Origin: Salvia splendens
Lineage: Eukaryota > Streptophyta > Magnoliopsida > Lamiales > Lamiaceae
Direction: 5' to 3'
Assembly (NCBI RefSeq): GCF_004379255.2
Contig: NC_056045.1
Coordinates: forward strand, 4,188,560-4,252,559
Length of the DNA stretch: 64,000 nucleotides
Shown: positions 24,201-35,409 of the stretch, one piece after another
Position numbering within the stretch: the stretch's first letter is position 1
Layout: each line of letters opens with the position of its first letter
The notes under the pieces: model-generated
The model's database searches: none
The model's input: the letters and a program-made list of their open reading frames with translations, nothing else
Told to the model about the DNA's origin: nothing
Translations under genes and position numbers: made by a program

Positions 24201-26512
24201 ATGGCACCAAAAAACCTCAAAATCTTGTCAAATCAATGCTACCATCACATCACCACCAACGCCCTATTTCTCATCATCCCATCCCTCCTCTTCGCCGCAA
24301 TCCACCATCTCTCAATCATCAACCTCAACCACCTCTACAACGACAGTTTAACCGCCGCCGCCGCCATCTTGTCCTTGTGCATATCACTGTCCTACTTCCT
24401 CCGTCCGACAAAGGTTTACTTGGTGGATTTCGCATGCTACCGGCACGACCCGGCCTTCTCGACCGCCCGGGATGTTATCACGGAGAAGATGTCAACCCTG
24501 CTCAGCCCGGAGAGCCTCTCCTTCGTGACCAAGGTCATGGAGAGGTCAGGGGCCGGAGACGAGACCTTCGTCTACGGCCTCAGAGACTTCCCGCCAAAAT
24601 CGTCGTTCGAATGCGCGAGGGAGGAGGCGGAGATTGTGCTGTGCGGAGCCGTGGATGATCTGATGGCCAAGACTGGGGTGGAGGCTGCTCGGATTGGGGT
24701 GGTTGTGGTGAATGTATCGACGTTCAATCCAGTGCCGTCGCTGTCCGCCATGGTCGTGAATAGGTACAAGCTCAGGGAGGATGTGCTCACCTACAACTTG
24801 GGGGGTATGGGCTGCAGCGCCGGCCTCATCGCCGTCGACCTCGCCAAACGCCTCCTCCAGGTTGTATACCATCATACTGTACTAGTTTTTTAAACAAGGA
24901 TAAATTGCCAAATAAATCACGAGAGATTGTAATGTTCTAATCTGTCCTAAGCTTTTTAAAATGTGGAAAATAAAAGGTTTTGCAGTAATCTCATCCTTTC
25001 CATTCCGGCGAATTACGCGCTGATGTGGTAGCTGATTTAAAACATGTTGAGAAACTGGCGTTGTCAAAAATGAAAGCGTCTAATAAAGTTTAAAATGACA
25101 TTTTGTCCATGTGTTTTAAACCAATTATGAAATTAACGCGTAATTCGCTGGATAAGAGTAAGATGGGATAATTGCAAAAAGTTCAAGTTGTGATTTATTT
25201 TTCAGATTTTGAACTGCATGGGACGTACCAGAATTTGAGAATCTTCCATTATTTATTCGACAATTTAAATCACATAGTTTGCCAATCCCATCTAAATTTC
25301 TAAAACGAATATTAAATCTAAAATTTTAATTTTTCTCAATATCTCGTTACTTATTTTATTGAAGTGGTACGTTTCGTATGAACATTGCCAAAAAACATCA
25401 TATTGTACACGGACGAATCAATTTAGACTGTGAACTTTTGGCATTCAATATATATCCTAGTATATATTTGCTAACCAAAACTTAACATAACTTCGTGGTT
25501 TAAATAGCTAATATTCTCTTTAAAAAAAAATTAACTTCAGTATTCAAAATTTCAATTGTGATTTTGGTTATAATCAATATGAACGTGTTTCTAATTTAGA
25601 TTTTTTGTTGTTTGTTGCGTCAATCATATGTCAAAAACACAAATTCTTGTAGTGTTACAAAATTGTGAATTGTCCATATGCCATGAAAATTAATACTACT
25701 ATCTTGATAAACAAACCCTAATGATAGTGCACGCACGCACGCAGGTTCAACGCAATAGTTACGCCCTAATCGTTAGCCTAGAATGCCCAACCAGCGGCCA
25801 TTACCTCGGCCCCGACAAATCCAAGCTCCTCTCCAACTGCCTCTTCCGCATGGGCGCCTCCGCCCTCCTCCTCTCCAACCGCCCCTCCGACCGCCGCACC
25901 TCCAAATACGAGCTGACCCTCACCCTCCGCACCCACCGCGGCGCCGACGACCGCTCCTACAACTGCGTCTACCAACAACCCGACAACGACGGAGTCCTCG
26001 GCATCACCATCTCCAAAGACCTCCCCGCCGTCGCCGGTGAAGCCCTCAAGGCCAACATCACCGCCTTGGGCCCACTCGTGCTCCCCGTCTCCGAGAAACT
26101 CACCTTCCTCGCAACGCTCATCCGCAGAAAATGGCTCCACATGAAGGGGCTGGAACCGTACGTGCCGGATTTCAAGGCGGCGTTCGAGCATTTCTGCGTC
26201 CACGCGGGCGGGAAGGCGGTGCTGGACGCGGTGGAGGCGAGTTTGAGGCTGAGGGCGTGGGATATGGAGCCGGCGAGGATGACGCTTTATAGGTATTGTA
26301 ATACGTCGAGCAGCTCGGTGTGGTATCAGCTGGCGTATGTGGAGGCGAAGGGCCGGGTTCGGAGGGGGGACCGGGTTTGGCAGCTCGGGTTCGGGTCGGG
26401 TTTCAAGTGCGCCAGTGGAGTGTGGAGGGCGTTGAGGACTATTCCTCCTCATGAGGTGGATAATCCGTGGCTACAAGTTATCGATCAATATCCTATTTCT
26501 CTGCCTAACTGA
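24201..26512 (+). CDS. 3-ketoacyl-CoA synthase (KCS/FAE1 family), two exons
   Basis: Catalyses the condensing, rate-limiting step of very-long-chain fatty acid elongation in the ER. Exon 1 is 24201-24860 and exon 2 is 25745-26512 (475 residues). Two hydrophobic N-terminal segments are followed by the FAE1/CUT1 domain. The active-site Cys is in LGGMGCSAGLIAVDLAKRLL just before the intron, the catalytic His in HFCVHAGGKAVLDAVE and the Asn in the NTSSSS motif. Two family-invariant positions differ: the His normally preceding that Asn (LHRFGN) is Tyr (LYRYCN), and the usual KCNSAVW near the C-terminus reads KCASGVW. Exon 2 is strikingly GC-rich against its AT-rich intron. The intron (884 bp) holds a MULE-like MITE. 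Which KCS isoform this is cannot be said from sequence alone. Confidence 0.9.
24903..25264. mobile_element. MULE-like MITE in the KCS intron
   Basis: Starts AAATTGCCAAATAAATCACG and ends TTATTTATTCGACAATTT, imperfect inverted repeats with small related internal repeats (GGCGAATTACGCGC and GCGTAATTCGC, also inverted). A related terminus (GATTTATTCGACAATTTGCC) ends the element at 40195-40556. Assignment to Mutator-like elements is tentative. Confidence 0.4.
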
Positions 26513-28657
26513 ACCGGAACCGGAACCTGAACCAGTGTTTCATATTATGTCTACTATTTTGTGAATGCATATTGCTCTCATGGATAGAGCAAATGAGTTT
26601 ATATTTGAGGGATGGAATAAAGTTTATTTTACGATTGATTTAGCATTAACTACAACAAAAATAAATTTACTATAATGAATTCTATTTTACGCTTTTTATT
26701 CATTTAAAGATAATTTTTTGTGTTTTTAAATAAATTATCGATGCTTAAAAAAAGATGAAATGGTGAAATAAGTTGAGGCTGAATTTGGTGTTGGCACTAT
26801 CGCTGGTGTTGTGGCTGAAATTTAAAGTGCTAAGGAAAAAAAGGTGAAAGATGGATTTTAATTAAGGGCTGGTTTTAAAGGCACTAATGCTAGTGCCATG
26901 ATGTGAATAACCTTATTTCAATGTAATTCAGAAACCACGTGAAACCCTAACCTTTGAAAACTTTTAGACTTATAAAAATGTATGTCATGAGTTGAATGCA
27001 TGAATTTTAAATTATAATCTTCGAGATACCACAAGATTTAACGAAAGTCCATGTTGGAGTTACAAGAAAAATCGAGATGAGCTATATAAGAATCGTGGTT
27101 GTGTTCTTTTATTTTAAGAAACAAGTTTGAGTTGTAGCTACAAATTGTTTTGAATATCCAATTGTGATTGGAAAAAATATTCCAAAACAAGGGTTGTATT
27201 GTCCGATACACGGAAATTAAAGTTTGATAAAAAAACAAAACAATCAAATGTTAATCTATTACAATTGGAAGTAAGAGACATGACAGCCTTCGAGCATCAC
27301 AAATGTCTTCGAAGTGCTATTCCTACATGAGAGAGGGTAAATGTAATTTAGGTCTTACAATAAATGCAAGGATCTAGAAGATATTATATCCATATTTGTA
27401 ACCAAACCTTATAAATATACGTAATAGATACATGGATTCAAAAATATGCATAGAATCCCCTCAACTTAATGTTTCCAGAGTTGAGAGGTGTGCATTTAAT
27501 GCACGTACTACAGATTTATTTGGCAAAAAAATAGACATGTGTATTTAATGCAATACTAAGTTACTAACTTATTTAAGAATTTGGAAATCCAAAACGATTT
27601 TGATTAGCATCAAGCTAAGAGCATATGCAATAGCATACTAGAGCACGGACTAGCGGGAAGGATGTGGGGATGTCCACTATTGTGTTAGGTTAACTCGACG
27701 GACGTTCCGAAGTAGGACGAGCTCTCATCCGCGGACTACGTCGATCGCTCGTCCGCTATTGCGATTGGCTAGCCCATTTTTTTAAATTTTTAAATTTTTT
27801 TATTTATACTCTATATTTACAATTCATTGCACTTCATTTTTTTAATATTTGACCTACAATTAAAATGAATTAATCATATTTTTTTAATTTGAACTATGTA
27901 TATTTTTTTTATGAAATAAAATGGTTGCACTTTCTCCGTATTTGTGTTGAATTTTTAATTCCGTATATGCGAATTTGTTTGCATGGCTAGGGCATCGGCT
28001 AGTCCTAGTGCTAGCCTATTACTGGGTTGTGGGAAGTCCTGATGATGTGGCATGCTATGAGAAGTCCTAGTGATGTGTCATGATGTGTTTTTGGTTAGTT
28101 CCAGTGGTAGGCTATTTGCTAGGGCGTCCTACTGTGGAAGAGATTTGACAAGACTCAAGGAAGAGGGTCTACAATTTTGCTATAATATATATTCCTTTCG
28201 TCTTACTCCTTCCGTCCCACAAGAATATGCAATATTTCTTTTTTAGTCCGTCCTATAAGAATATGCACTTTCCAATTTTGGAAACTCTATTCACTCTAAT
28301 AAGGTGGGGCTCATTCTCCACTAACAATACTTTAATTACATTTTCTCTCTATCGCTTTCTTACTTTCTCAATTTTGCATTAAAATCCGTGCCGAACCCAA
28401 AATGCATATTCTTTGGGGACGGATCGGGAGTATAAAACTAGAAATTATTTCCTTTTTCGTCCGTTCTTTGAAAATGAAAATTTTCTATTCAATAAATTTT
28501 CTTTCTCTATAATAAGGTGAGACCATTTTTTTGCTAATACATTTTTCTTTTAAATCTCTCTTACTTTTCTAATATTGCATTAAAATCCGAATGATTTTAA
28601 AAGTTTCTATTTTTAATCACCTAAATATAAATTTTCTTCACAATTCAAAACACCTAA
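26513..28657. other. intergenic: relic elements, no gene
   Basis: This stretch follows the KCS gene. It contains a GC-richer block at about 27615-28145 starting TAAGAGCATATGCAATAGC, reminiscent of a decayed Harbinger end, with several GCTAGTCCTAGTG/GGAAGTCCTGATG-type repeats but no matching right end. The MITE at 28204 and a partial MITE-like stretch at 28455-28590 follow. Confidence 0.45.
28204..28433. mobile_element. Stowaway-like MITE
   Basis: Ends TACTCCTTCCGTCCCACAAG and TTGGGGACGGATCGGGAGTA. The interior AAGAATATGCA phrases place it with the copies at 3892 and 12377. Confidence 0.65.
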
Positions 28658-30436
28658 GAGCATCCACAACCGTGCTCTTGCCAGCGGCACGGTTGTGGGC
28701 CCGGGCGGTACTATTCATGCCTGCTCTCTGGCAAGAGCACAACACCCACAACTGTGCTCTTCCGCAAGGACGAGCACAATTAATTTAATATTCAATTAAA
28801 CATAAACATTTCCATAATACTAAAATTCATTAAAAAATCACAATAAATATTACAAAATACAAATAAAATAAAAAAGACATAATTAAAATCCTAAAAATTA
28901 AAAATTACATAATTAAAATACTAAAAATTAAAAATTACATAATTATTGGCTAATATTACCCGAGGAAGACTACTCATCCGGCGGCAACAACCCCAATTGT
29001 TTTTTGAGACCTTTTATCATGGTCTCGTGTGTTTCAAGTTGCGTGGGGGTCATAGATGACCTATCGGCCGTATTGAGTTGGCTTAAGAGCATCCACAGCG
29101 AGTTGTTCGGGGGTGGAGGTGGCACATAGGGAGCGGGAGCGGCTTCGGGAGTCGAGCCGCGACGACGGTTGGCCGCCGCCTTCTTTCTTCCCTGGGGGCG
29201 GCGTTGGGAACCGCTCTGTCCGGCGTCGGGGCTACCCAGGTTAGCTCCGGCGAGTTGGCTAGCCACTTCTTTCGAGCCGGAGTCGGATAGGGCTACCGAC
29301 CTTGATCGTTTGGAGGAGCCGCTAGAGGAGGATGTTATGCCTCCCTTATACTTCGGGTGCGTCCGCGTCTCCTGCCAAACGTTAAGATATTTGAACGACT
29401 TACCGTTCATGGATTGGTAGGTGCTCAGCGCGGCGGTGATGATGTCGACCTCGCTTCGGCCGCTCCCGGCATTCCGGGACTCCTGGATGAAATAGCCGTT
29501 GAACTTGCCAATTTCTTCGTTGGCTCGGCCGATGCAGTTGCGCACCATACTCTCGTTGCGCTCGATCGTTCCGGGCGGCCGGTTTGCATTGTACCGGCTA
29601 GAGACGCGCCACCAAAAGTGATCGCCGGATTGGTTCGTTCCAACCACCGCATCTTTGGAGATTTCCAAGTACGCCTTGAACAATCTTTCCATCTCCGCAG
29701 GTGAGTACGGTGTGCGGACACCGGCGCGAGATGGAGGAATCGGCATTTGGGAAGGGGCGCGATGCCTAGGCTCCTGTGTCCACCCGTAGCGCCCTTCGGA
29801 GGCACCTTGGTCGTCGATTGGGTATGGACGGTAGCCACCCGGAACGGCCGAATCTTGGGTTTGAGGAGGGGCCGAATATTCCGTTTCCGGACTAGGAAAC
29901 GGTTGTGAACCGAACCATTCGGGGTTCCAACCGTGGGAGCCCGAAGGGTTATCGTCTTGGCCGGACATAGTGATGTTGTAGGGTATGAGAGAATGAAGAT
30001 GAAATTGATATGAGAGAATGGAGATGAGAATGGATATTGGAGAATGATGATGAGAGTTGTGTAGTTTGATGTGAATTTTTGGAGTGAAATTGAGGGTATT
30101 TATAGATGAAAGTGTGTATTTTTGGGGTAAAAAAAATGAAAAAAAAATTAAAAGGTGTAAAAAACGGTTATAAACGGATATATTTTTTTGGGAAGTGAAA
30201 TTTTTTTTTTATTTTTTATCAGTTTTTTTAATTTTTTAAAAAAAAAATAAAAATTTTTAAACACAACGGTCGAGCCGTTGACGAATGGGAGGCCGCCACG
30301 TGCGCGTCCGCTGGCACGGACGTGCTCGATACATCGAGCAGCGCCGTGCCAGGGGCGCGAGCGCAGCGGCGGCGGATGGCGTCCGTGCCAGCGGCGCGGA
30401 CGGCGGTGGCGACGGACGCCACCGGTGCGCATGCTC
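28658..30436 (-). mobile_element. PIF/Harbinger element, ORF1-only, second copy
   Basis: Plus-strand left end GAGCATCCACAACCGTGC and right end GGTGCGCATGCTC are flanked by perfect TAA duplications (28655-28657, 30437-30439). It is the inverted-orientation sibling of the element at 13297-15123, with the same gene, promoter, AT-repeat tract after the gene and GC-rich palindrome near one end (GTGCTCGATACATCGAGCA near 30321-30339). No transposase remnant is present. Confidence 0.9.
28970..29968 (-). CDS. PIF/Harbinger ORF1, Myb/trihelix-like protein, second copy
   Basis: This is a 332-residue sibling of the protein at 13774-14781. Most differences are single substitutions in the disordered N-terminus and C-terminal third; the trihelix core (YSPAEMERLFKAYLEIS through GKFNGYFIQE) is almost unchanged (Glu to Lys after LEIS, His to Asn in SSRYNA). 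The frame is fully open. The stretch NNSLWMLLSQL is encoded by TGTGGATGCTCTTAAG, which reads as a Harbinger terminus plus TAA on the opposite strand (29084-29100). A TATTTATA on the plus strand at 30097-30104 is the TATA box. Function as for the first copy: DNA binding in transposition, if a compatible transposase exists elsewhere. Confidence 0.85.
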   Translation of the reverse strand: MSGQDDNPSGSHGWNPEWFGSQPFPSPETEYSAPPQTQDSAVPGGYRPYPIDDQGASEGRYGWTQEPRHRAPSQMPIPPSRAGVRTPYSPAEMERLFKAYLEISKDAVVGTNQSGDHFWWRVSSRYNANRPPGTIERNESMVRNCIGRANEEIGKFNGYFIQESRNAGSGRSEVDIITAALSTYQSMNGKSFKYLNVWQETRTHPKYKGGITSSSSGSSKRSRSVALSDSGSKEVASQLAGANLGSPDAGQSGSQRRPQGRKKAAANRRRGSTPEAAPAPYVPPPPPNNSLWMLLSQLNTADRSSMTPTQLETHETMIKGLKKQLGLLPPDE

Positions 30437-30439
30437 TAA

Positions 30440-32627
30440 CACTTTTGATTGCCCCACCATCAAAACATTGAAACCTTCAAGCATTCCAAATTATTAATCA
30501 AATGAGAAGAGGTGCACGCAATTGGGTAATCTGGCCTCAAACCCAATAATCTCTTCCTCTCCACTTTTGGTATGAAACCTCCAATTTATTCTTTAAAATA
30601 CATAAGCAGCCAATGATGCAAGACACCATTAAAACTAATAAACACAAAATAATGCAGATGTATAATAATAATAATAATAATACAAAAGCATGTTAATTTC
30701 ACCAAATTAATTATAATCAGATAATATGGGCTATTAAAGTTAAAAAAAAGTGGAGGGATTCTGCTGGAATCAGGCGACTGTTCCAGCGGCGGCGCTCTGG
30801 CAGCAAGAGGGTGACGACGGCCCTGACTTCCCTTTCTTACTCTACTCTCTTTCTCTACTTTAATTATCTAACACTCCCATCTATTTTGGTATCTCTCAAT
30901 CTAAGTGAGATGTTTATTTTTATGGAATAATTAACTCACTCATCTATCCAATCTAAGAAGAAGTTGCGTGCTCTATAATTTCATGATATGTCAATTTTTG
31001 GGAGGGTAGAGCACTGTTTGATGCAATGGCGATGAAGAATGTTGATTCAAGGAATTTCGGTTTTAAATAAAAGGGGAACATTGCAAGTTCTTTGATTTCT
31101 CTATGAGGAATTTTCTGTTTAATTATTTCACTGCTTACATTCTTTATTGAAACTATATAAGGATGCAGATAATAGGTATGAGGTCACTGTTCTCATTCCA
31201 CTTCATGTAAAATCTAATGTCCTTTTAGTGATATATGTAAAGCCATTGCCCCTAATATTGATTTTGTATGCATGTACAAGTGAAAACAGAGTTATGAAGA
31301 TTGGTGCAAATATGATAGAATTGTCATATGATCTGTCTAACTTATGCAGGGATGGAAGTATGACTATTGATTTATTGATATACTTCAAAGATTAGGCCAC
31401 TTCTTACATATGCACACCAACTGGCATTTGACAGCTTGATAGTTAGGATATCTTTTAATTAGAACCTCTGTAGATGCTTATTTGAATAAGTTTTAGGATT
31501 CTAGAATTGGAACATTTAGGTGACTTTCTATCTTTAGTGGATGAGAACAAGACAAACACATAGTTCTGGTTGTATAATATCCTAGTTGTTATCCTAACAG
31601 GAAGATGGTGGAGTTGTTTGGGGGTTATTGATTTAGTGGTTCAAAAGTTTACTAAAGTTGTTCAAAGACTGATAAATAGAATTAAACAATAACAAGCTTT
31701 AAAATTCCAACTGGAAGGTCTCTTCTTGGCATTTTCTTGATAGCTGAAGTCTATTTTATTTTATACCATCAAAGAATTCTAAATAATCACTGTCCTTCAG
31801 GAAATTTTCTATGTTTGGTGCATTTTGCTTTTCTCAAAAAGTAGATATTATGTCTAGACTCTGACTGAACAGGGGACCTTCTTTCCAACAGCATATGTTA
31901 AAGGTTATGATTCGTTTAGAACATTCATGCTTTAGGCTAAAGTTAAAAAAATTCTAAAGGCAAGCATGTCCTTTATATTCCATTTTCTTGAAAGTCCCAA
32001 TTTGTATATTAGTAGATATTCCATAGAAATAAGTTTGAGAAACCAAATATCCTGATAAAAGAATCTGATGAATCTTGTATTCTGAAGTTAAATTCTTTAC
32101 TTTATGCATGTCCCTGCAATTTTGCGAGATTCGAAAGCTTCACAGTAATATCTGGGAGATGTTGAATCTTTGAAAACTTCACCATCTTAACCCTTGATTG
32201 GTGCAAGGATTAGTTAGCATAATTTATATCTCTATGAGCAATATTCTGTACTTTTTATCTCTATATAGTGAACTAATTACTGGATTACTGTTGCATCTCA
32301 CTTATGCTTTTAGATGGCTTGTTTTGGACATGGGACTTTGGACTCATGTTTATTAACATTGTTACTGTTATACAAAATTAAAAGACACTATGATTTATGT
32401 AGTTTTTCCTTGGTTGCTGCTGATACATAGGAAGATCTAGCTCTCGGTAGACATGAAAATAAGTTCCATAAGTTCAAATTGGGAATAGTAAAGAAAAGGT
32501 TTGAAACTAATGTAAACAAAGAGAAGGATACCATTTGTTTGTTTTACAAGTGAAGTTGAAAAATGATATTTTCCTGCTTTTGTGTTTATCTAAAACAGTT
32601 TCAGATTATGTACAGAGTTGGGAGAAT
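30440..32627. other. intergenic, no gene seen
   Basis: About 2.2 kb of AT-rich sequence downstream of the minus-strand F-box gene. It contains an ATA/ATAATA microsatellite at about 30661-30682. Parts close to 32400-32627 may be 3' UTR. I see no coding exon; short open frames near 31150-31395 look random. Confidence 0.5.
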
Positions 32628-33842
32628 TCAACAACTAGACTGATGAATGCTCATCCTTGGTAATATGTGGACTGCAATGACTTCCATACCTTCTGGTGGC
32701 TCCAATATCCAAAAGTTACGAGGCCTTGCGATTGCAGATGCCGAAACATCCACCACAAAAATCTTGGCGCCATCAGCTGAAACAGCGCAAACTTTGCCAC
32801 GGCCTGCAGATATATGCTGAGCCCCTTTCAGGTGGTTCGAAGGCCCAACAAACTCTTCCCAGCAATCATTTTCAGGATCATATCTGCTCAGGCTTCCAGT
32901 TTCCTGATCTACCACGTACATAACTTGGTCGTCCATGGCTGCTGGTCCAGTCCATCCCCCAAGCATCCCCCTCGGCATTTGCTCCCATTTATTCATCGAA
33001 ATGTTGTACACTGCGCCCTCTTTTAGCGCTCTCCCCTTTATGTTTACCATGCAGAGTTTCCCTCTGTACCCGATCGCTTCAATGGCTTCTCTACTAAACT
33101 TTGCATCTTTACACGCTGTCCTCGTCTCCCACATCCACTCTGCTTCCTTCTTTGACATGTCCCATCTCTCAAGAGATCTTGCCACATCTCGTTGGTACTG
33201 TGCGCCCGTCCCACTTGCCACGTACACTGAGCTGTCCATTGAGCCAGTGACGCACCAACGCCTAGGGGAGGTAAACGGAGGCCCAAAGCTCCACTTGCTG
33301 GAAAGAGGGTTGAATACTAATGGATGGCTAAGTGCTGGGAGAAAATTGTGAGTGTTGGCAGCTATAAGAAGTAGATGGCCTGATGCCGTTATAGATTGAA
33401 CTGGAAGAATCCTTGATATGTAAGAAGGATGCCGGCTTAGCATGCAGAGAGGTGCACCAGAAGTGGGAGGGCTTGGAAGGGATCTCCACTTCCATGCAAC
33501 GGGGTCGAAGCAGAAGAAACTAGCCGAGTGGAATTGGCATGCAGAGTCGGGTGCAGGGGAGGTCGGTGCTAGAAGAGCGTAAAGAGAGTAGAATGGAGGG
33601 AAGTTGGGAGAATAGATGAAGCGGCGCCATGAAATGCAGACTCGGTAAAGGAGGGAAGGTGGGAGATTTGCAAGACAAAGGGAGGCTAGATGGTTTGGCA
33701 AGCCGGGGATTAGGACAGGCTCGGTTTGCAAGTTGTTCCCATCGATGGCGATGTCTTTGTTTTTGCAGTGCTTCTTTGCAGATTCCATGGAGGCTGTTTC
33801 TGCTCTTGTGGGAAAGCTTGTATGAGAATGATTGATGAGCAT
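32628..33842 (-). CDS. SKIP25: F-box/kelch-repeat protein, SKIP25-like
   Basis: A single-exon gene encoding 404 residues. An F-box near residues 41-90 (VLIPGLPNHLASLCLANLPP, SLLYRVCISWRRFIYSPNFP) should bind SKP1/ASK in an SCF ubiquitin ligase. The rest is a kelch-type beta-propeller with strands such as SHPLVFNPLSSKWSFGPPF, RRWCVTGSMDSSVYVASG, GYRGKLCMVNIKG, GAVYNISMNKWEQMP, VMYVVDQETGSLSRYDP and GKVCAVSADGAKIFVVDV. The overall pattern, including the SPNFPPFYSLYALL stretch after the F-box, fits SKIP25 better than AFR or KUF1; this rests on memory of the families. Two in-frame ATGs compete (33842 and 33788); the second, at MESAKKH, may be the true start. The substrate is unknown. Confidence 0.88.
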   Translation of the reverse strand: MLINHSHTSFPTRAETASMESAKKHCKNKDIAIDGNNLQTEPVLIPGLPNHLASLCLANLPPSLLYRVCISWRRFIYSPNFPPFYSLYALLAPTSPAPDSACQFHSASFFCFDPVAWKWRSLPSPPTSGAPLCMLSRHPSYISRILPVQSITASGHLLLIAANTHNFLPALSHPLVFNPLSSKWSFGPPFTSPRRWCVTGSMDSSVYVASGTGAQYQRDVARSLERWDMSKKEAEWMWETRTACKDAKFSREAIEAIGYRGKLCMVNIKGRALKEGAVYNISMNKWEQMPRGMLGGWTGPAAMDDQVMYVVDQETGSLSRYDPENDCWEEFVGPSNHLKGAQHISAGRGKVCAVSADGAKIFVVDVSASAIARPRNFWILEPPEGMEVIAVHILPRMSIHQSSC

Positions 33843-35409
33843 AAAAGGTAATCAACTTTACTCGCCTTTTAAGCTTTGTCTTTGGACCAGTTTATGTGCC
33901 AAAGTGGAGTAGGTTTTGCATGAACAAATGCAACCGTCATTTTTGGCTAATAAATATTGCAAAAGTGTATAGGAAAAATGTTAACCTTCAACTGATACAA
34001 ACAAATGTCTGTCGATTTGCTTGCTATGATGAGGAAAGTAGGTTTTATTTTAATTTTTCTTGCTTTCCTCTGTTTTAGACTTTTAGTTTAAGTTTTGGTA
34101 CGTGTAGTGGGATATATAATATGATATGAATTGTGAATTAGAGAATTTTATCTAACAATATGTCATTCTCTTATTTCTCTAACGTGTCACGTGTGTTGGA
34201 AAAGGAATATTTTGTCTCATTTTTTAGGATATTTCGGTGGATATTTGAGTAAATTCAATAGATAACAAAAATTGTCAGTGTTACTAATATTTCATGGAAA
34301 TTATTGGATAAACCCTTAACTATTTAGTGTGTACTATAAAATATGTAAATAATTTTTAAATCAGTGGATTAGTTGTTTCCCTATATCGTTTGATAGATTG
34401 CATTACGAATCTCAACCTCCAACTAAAAAGGGATAAAAAAAAACCTACAAACCATACACTAATTCTGTTATATTACTTCGTTTGTCTTCTAAAAACAGAG
34501 ACATTGATCTCATTTCGTATTCAAGGGCGATTCCGGGATTTGGAAATGGAAGGGGTGGCAGACAAGGTATTTTTTTAGTGTTCGGGGTGACGTCAGAAGC
34601 AAACGGAAGAGGAGGACATGAAAATTTTACTTCCGAATAAGGAAAATTAGTCGCATGGACATAGGGGTATATCAAATTTTGTGTGAGACAATAATTTTCT
34701 TATACTTTATCATTTTGGTAGGGGCTTTTGTATATTAATTCACACAAAATAGTAACAAAATTATAATATTATACGGTTAGAAAAAAAAAAAAATTGGGAA
34801 GGGCTTAGCCTTATGTGTGTCCGTCAACCCCTCCCGACCCCCTGGATTTGCCACTGCGGCCATTAATGAAGTGGTAGATTGTGAAAAGAATGTGGTGTGT
34901 CGCATAACTAGAGATTCATGTCACATGTTATGACATGTAAAATACACAAAAATATTTAAAAAGAATGTTCTCAACTTTTTTTCTTCAAATTTACACTCAT
35001 GCACAGGAGATTACTCAAATCCACAATGACAAAGTGCAACCATGATGGTAAGACGCTTCATCTTCAATAGGTTGGAAGTTCAAGACATATGGAGCGAAGT
35101 TTGTGTGAGTTGTAATAAAAAAAATACTCCACCAAGTAATACTTAGAATTCTCAATCTATTGGTTAAAAAAAACGTAACCGTACTTCGTTAAAGTGGTTA
35201 TAAATATTTAAAATAGGGTTATAGTGAATATACCCACTTGGATAAAAATTTATATAAATGCATTAACATTAGTAGATAACACCCACTTGGATAAGAATTT
35301 ATATAATGCATTAACATTATTAATGGGTAAAACATTATAGTGTAACATTCTGCCCCACTTTTACATATTTAGTTGAATAAAATTGTCACACTTTAAATAT
35401 TTTGTAAGA
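33843..35409. other. intergenic: repeat fragments
   Basis: About 34575-34860 is a repeat related to 37141-37245: both have GGTGACGTCAGAAGCAAACG-like sequence and end CCCTGGATTTGCCACTG or CCCTGGATCCGCCA. Around 35030-35125 lies a weak tRNA-like pattern (GATGGTAAGACGC... GGTTGGAAGTTCAAGAC... TTGTAATAAAAAAA), a possible decayed SINE. A ~50-bp sequence starting ACCCACTTGGATAA is duplicated at about 35233-35330. No gene seen. Confidence 0.45.

Noticed and set aside
26397..26420. Loss of the catalytic Asn of KCS in KCASG
   Set aside because: Counting back from the family motif, the catalytic Asn is the one before TSSSS, which is present; the KCNS to KCAS change is not at the triad.
25778..26452. 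Open 224-residue frame antisense to KCS exon 2
   Set aside because: Shadow of a GC-rich coding exon; Arg/His/Gly-rich without domains.
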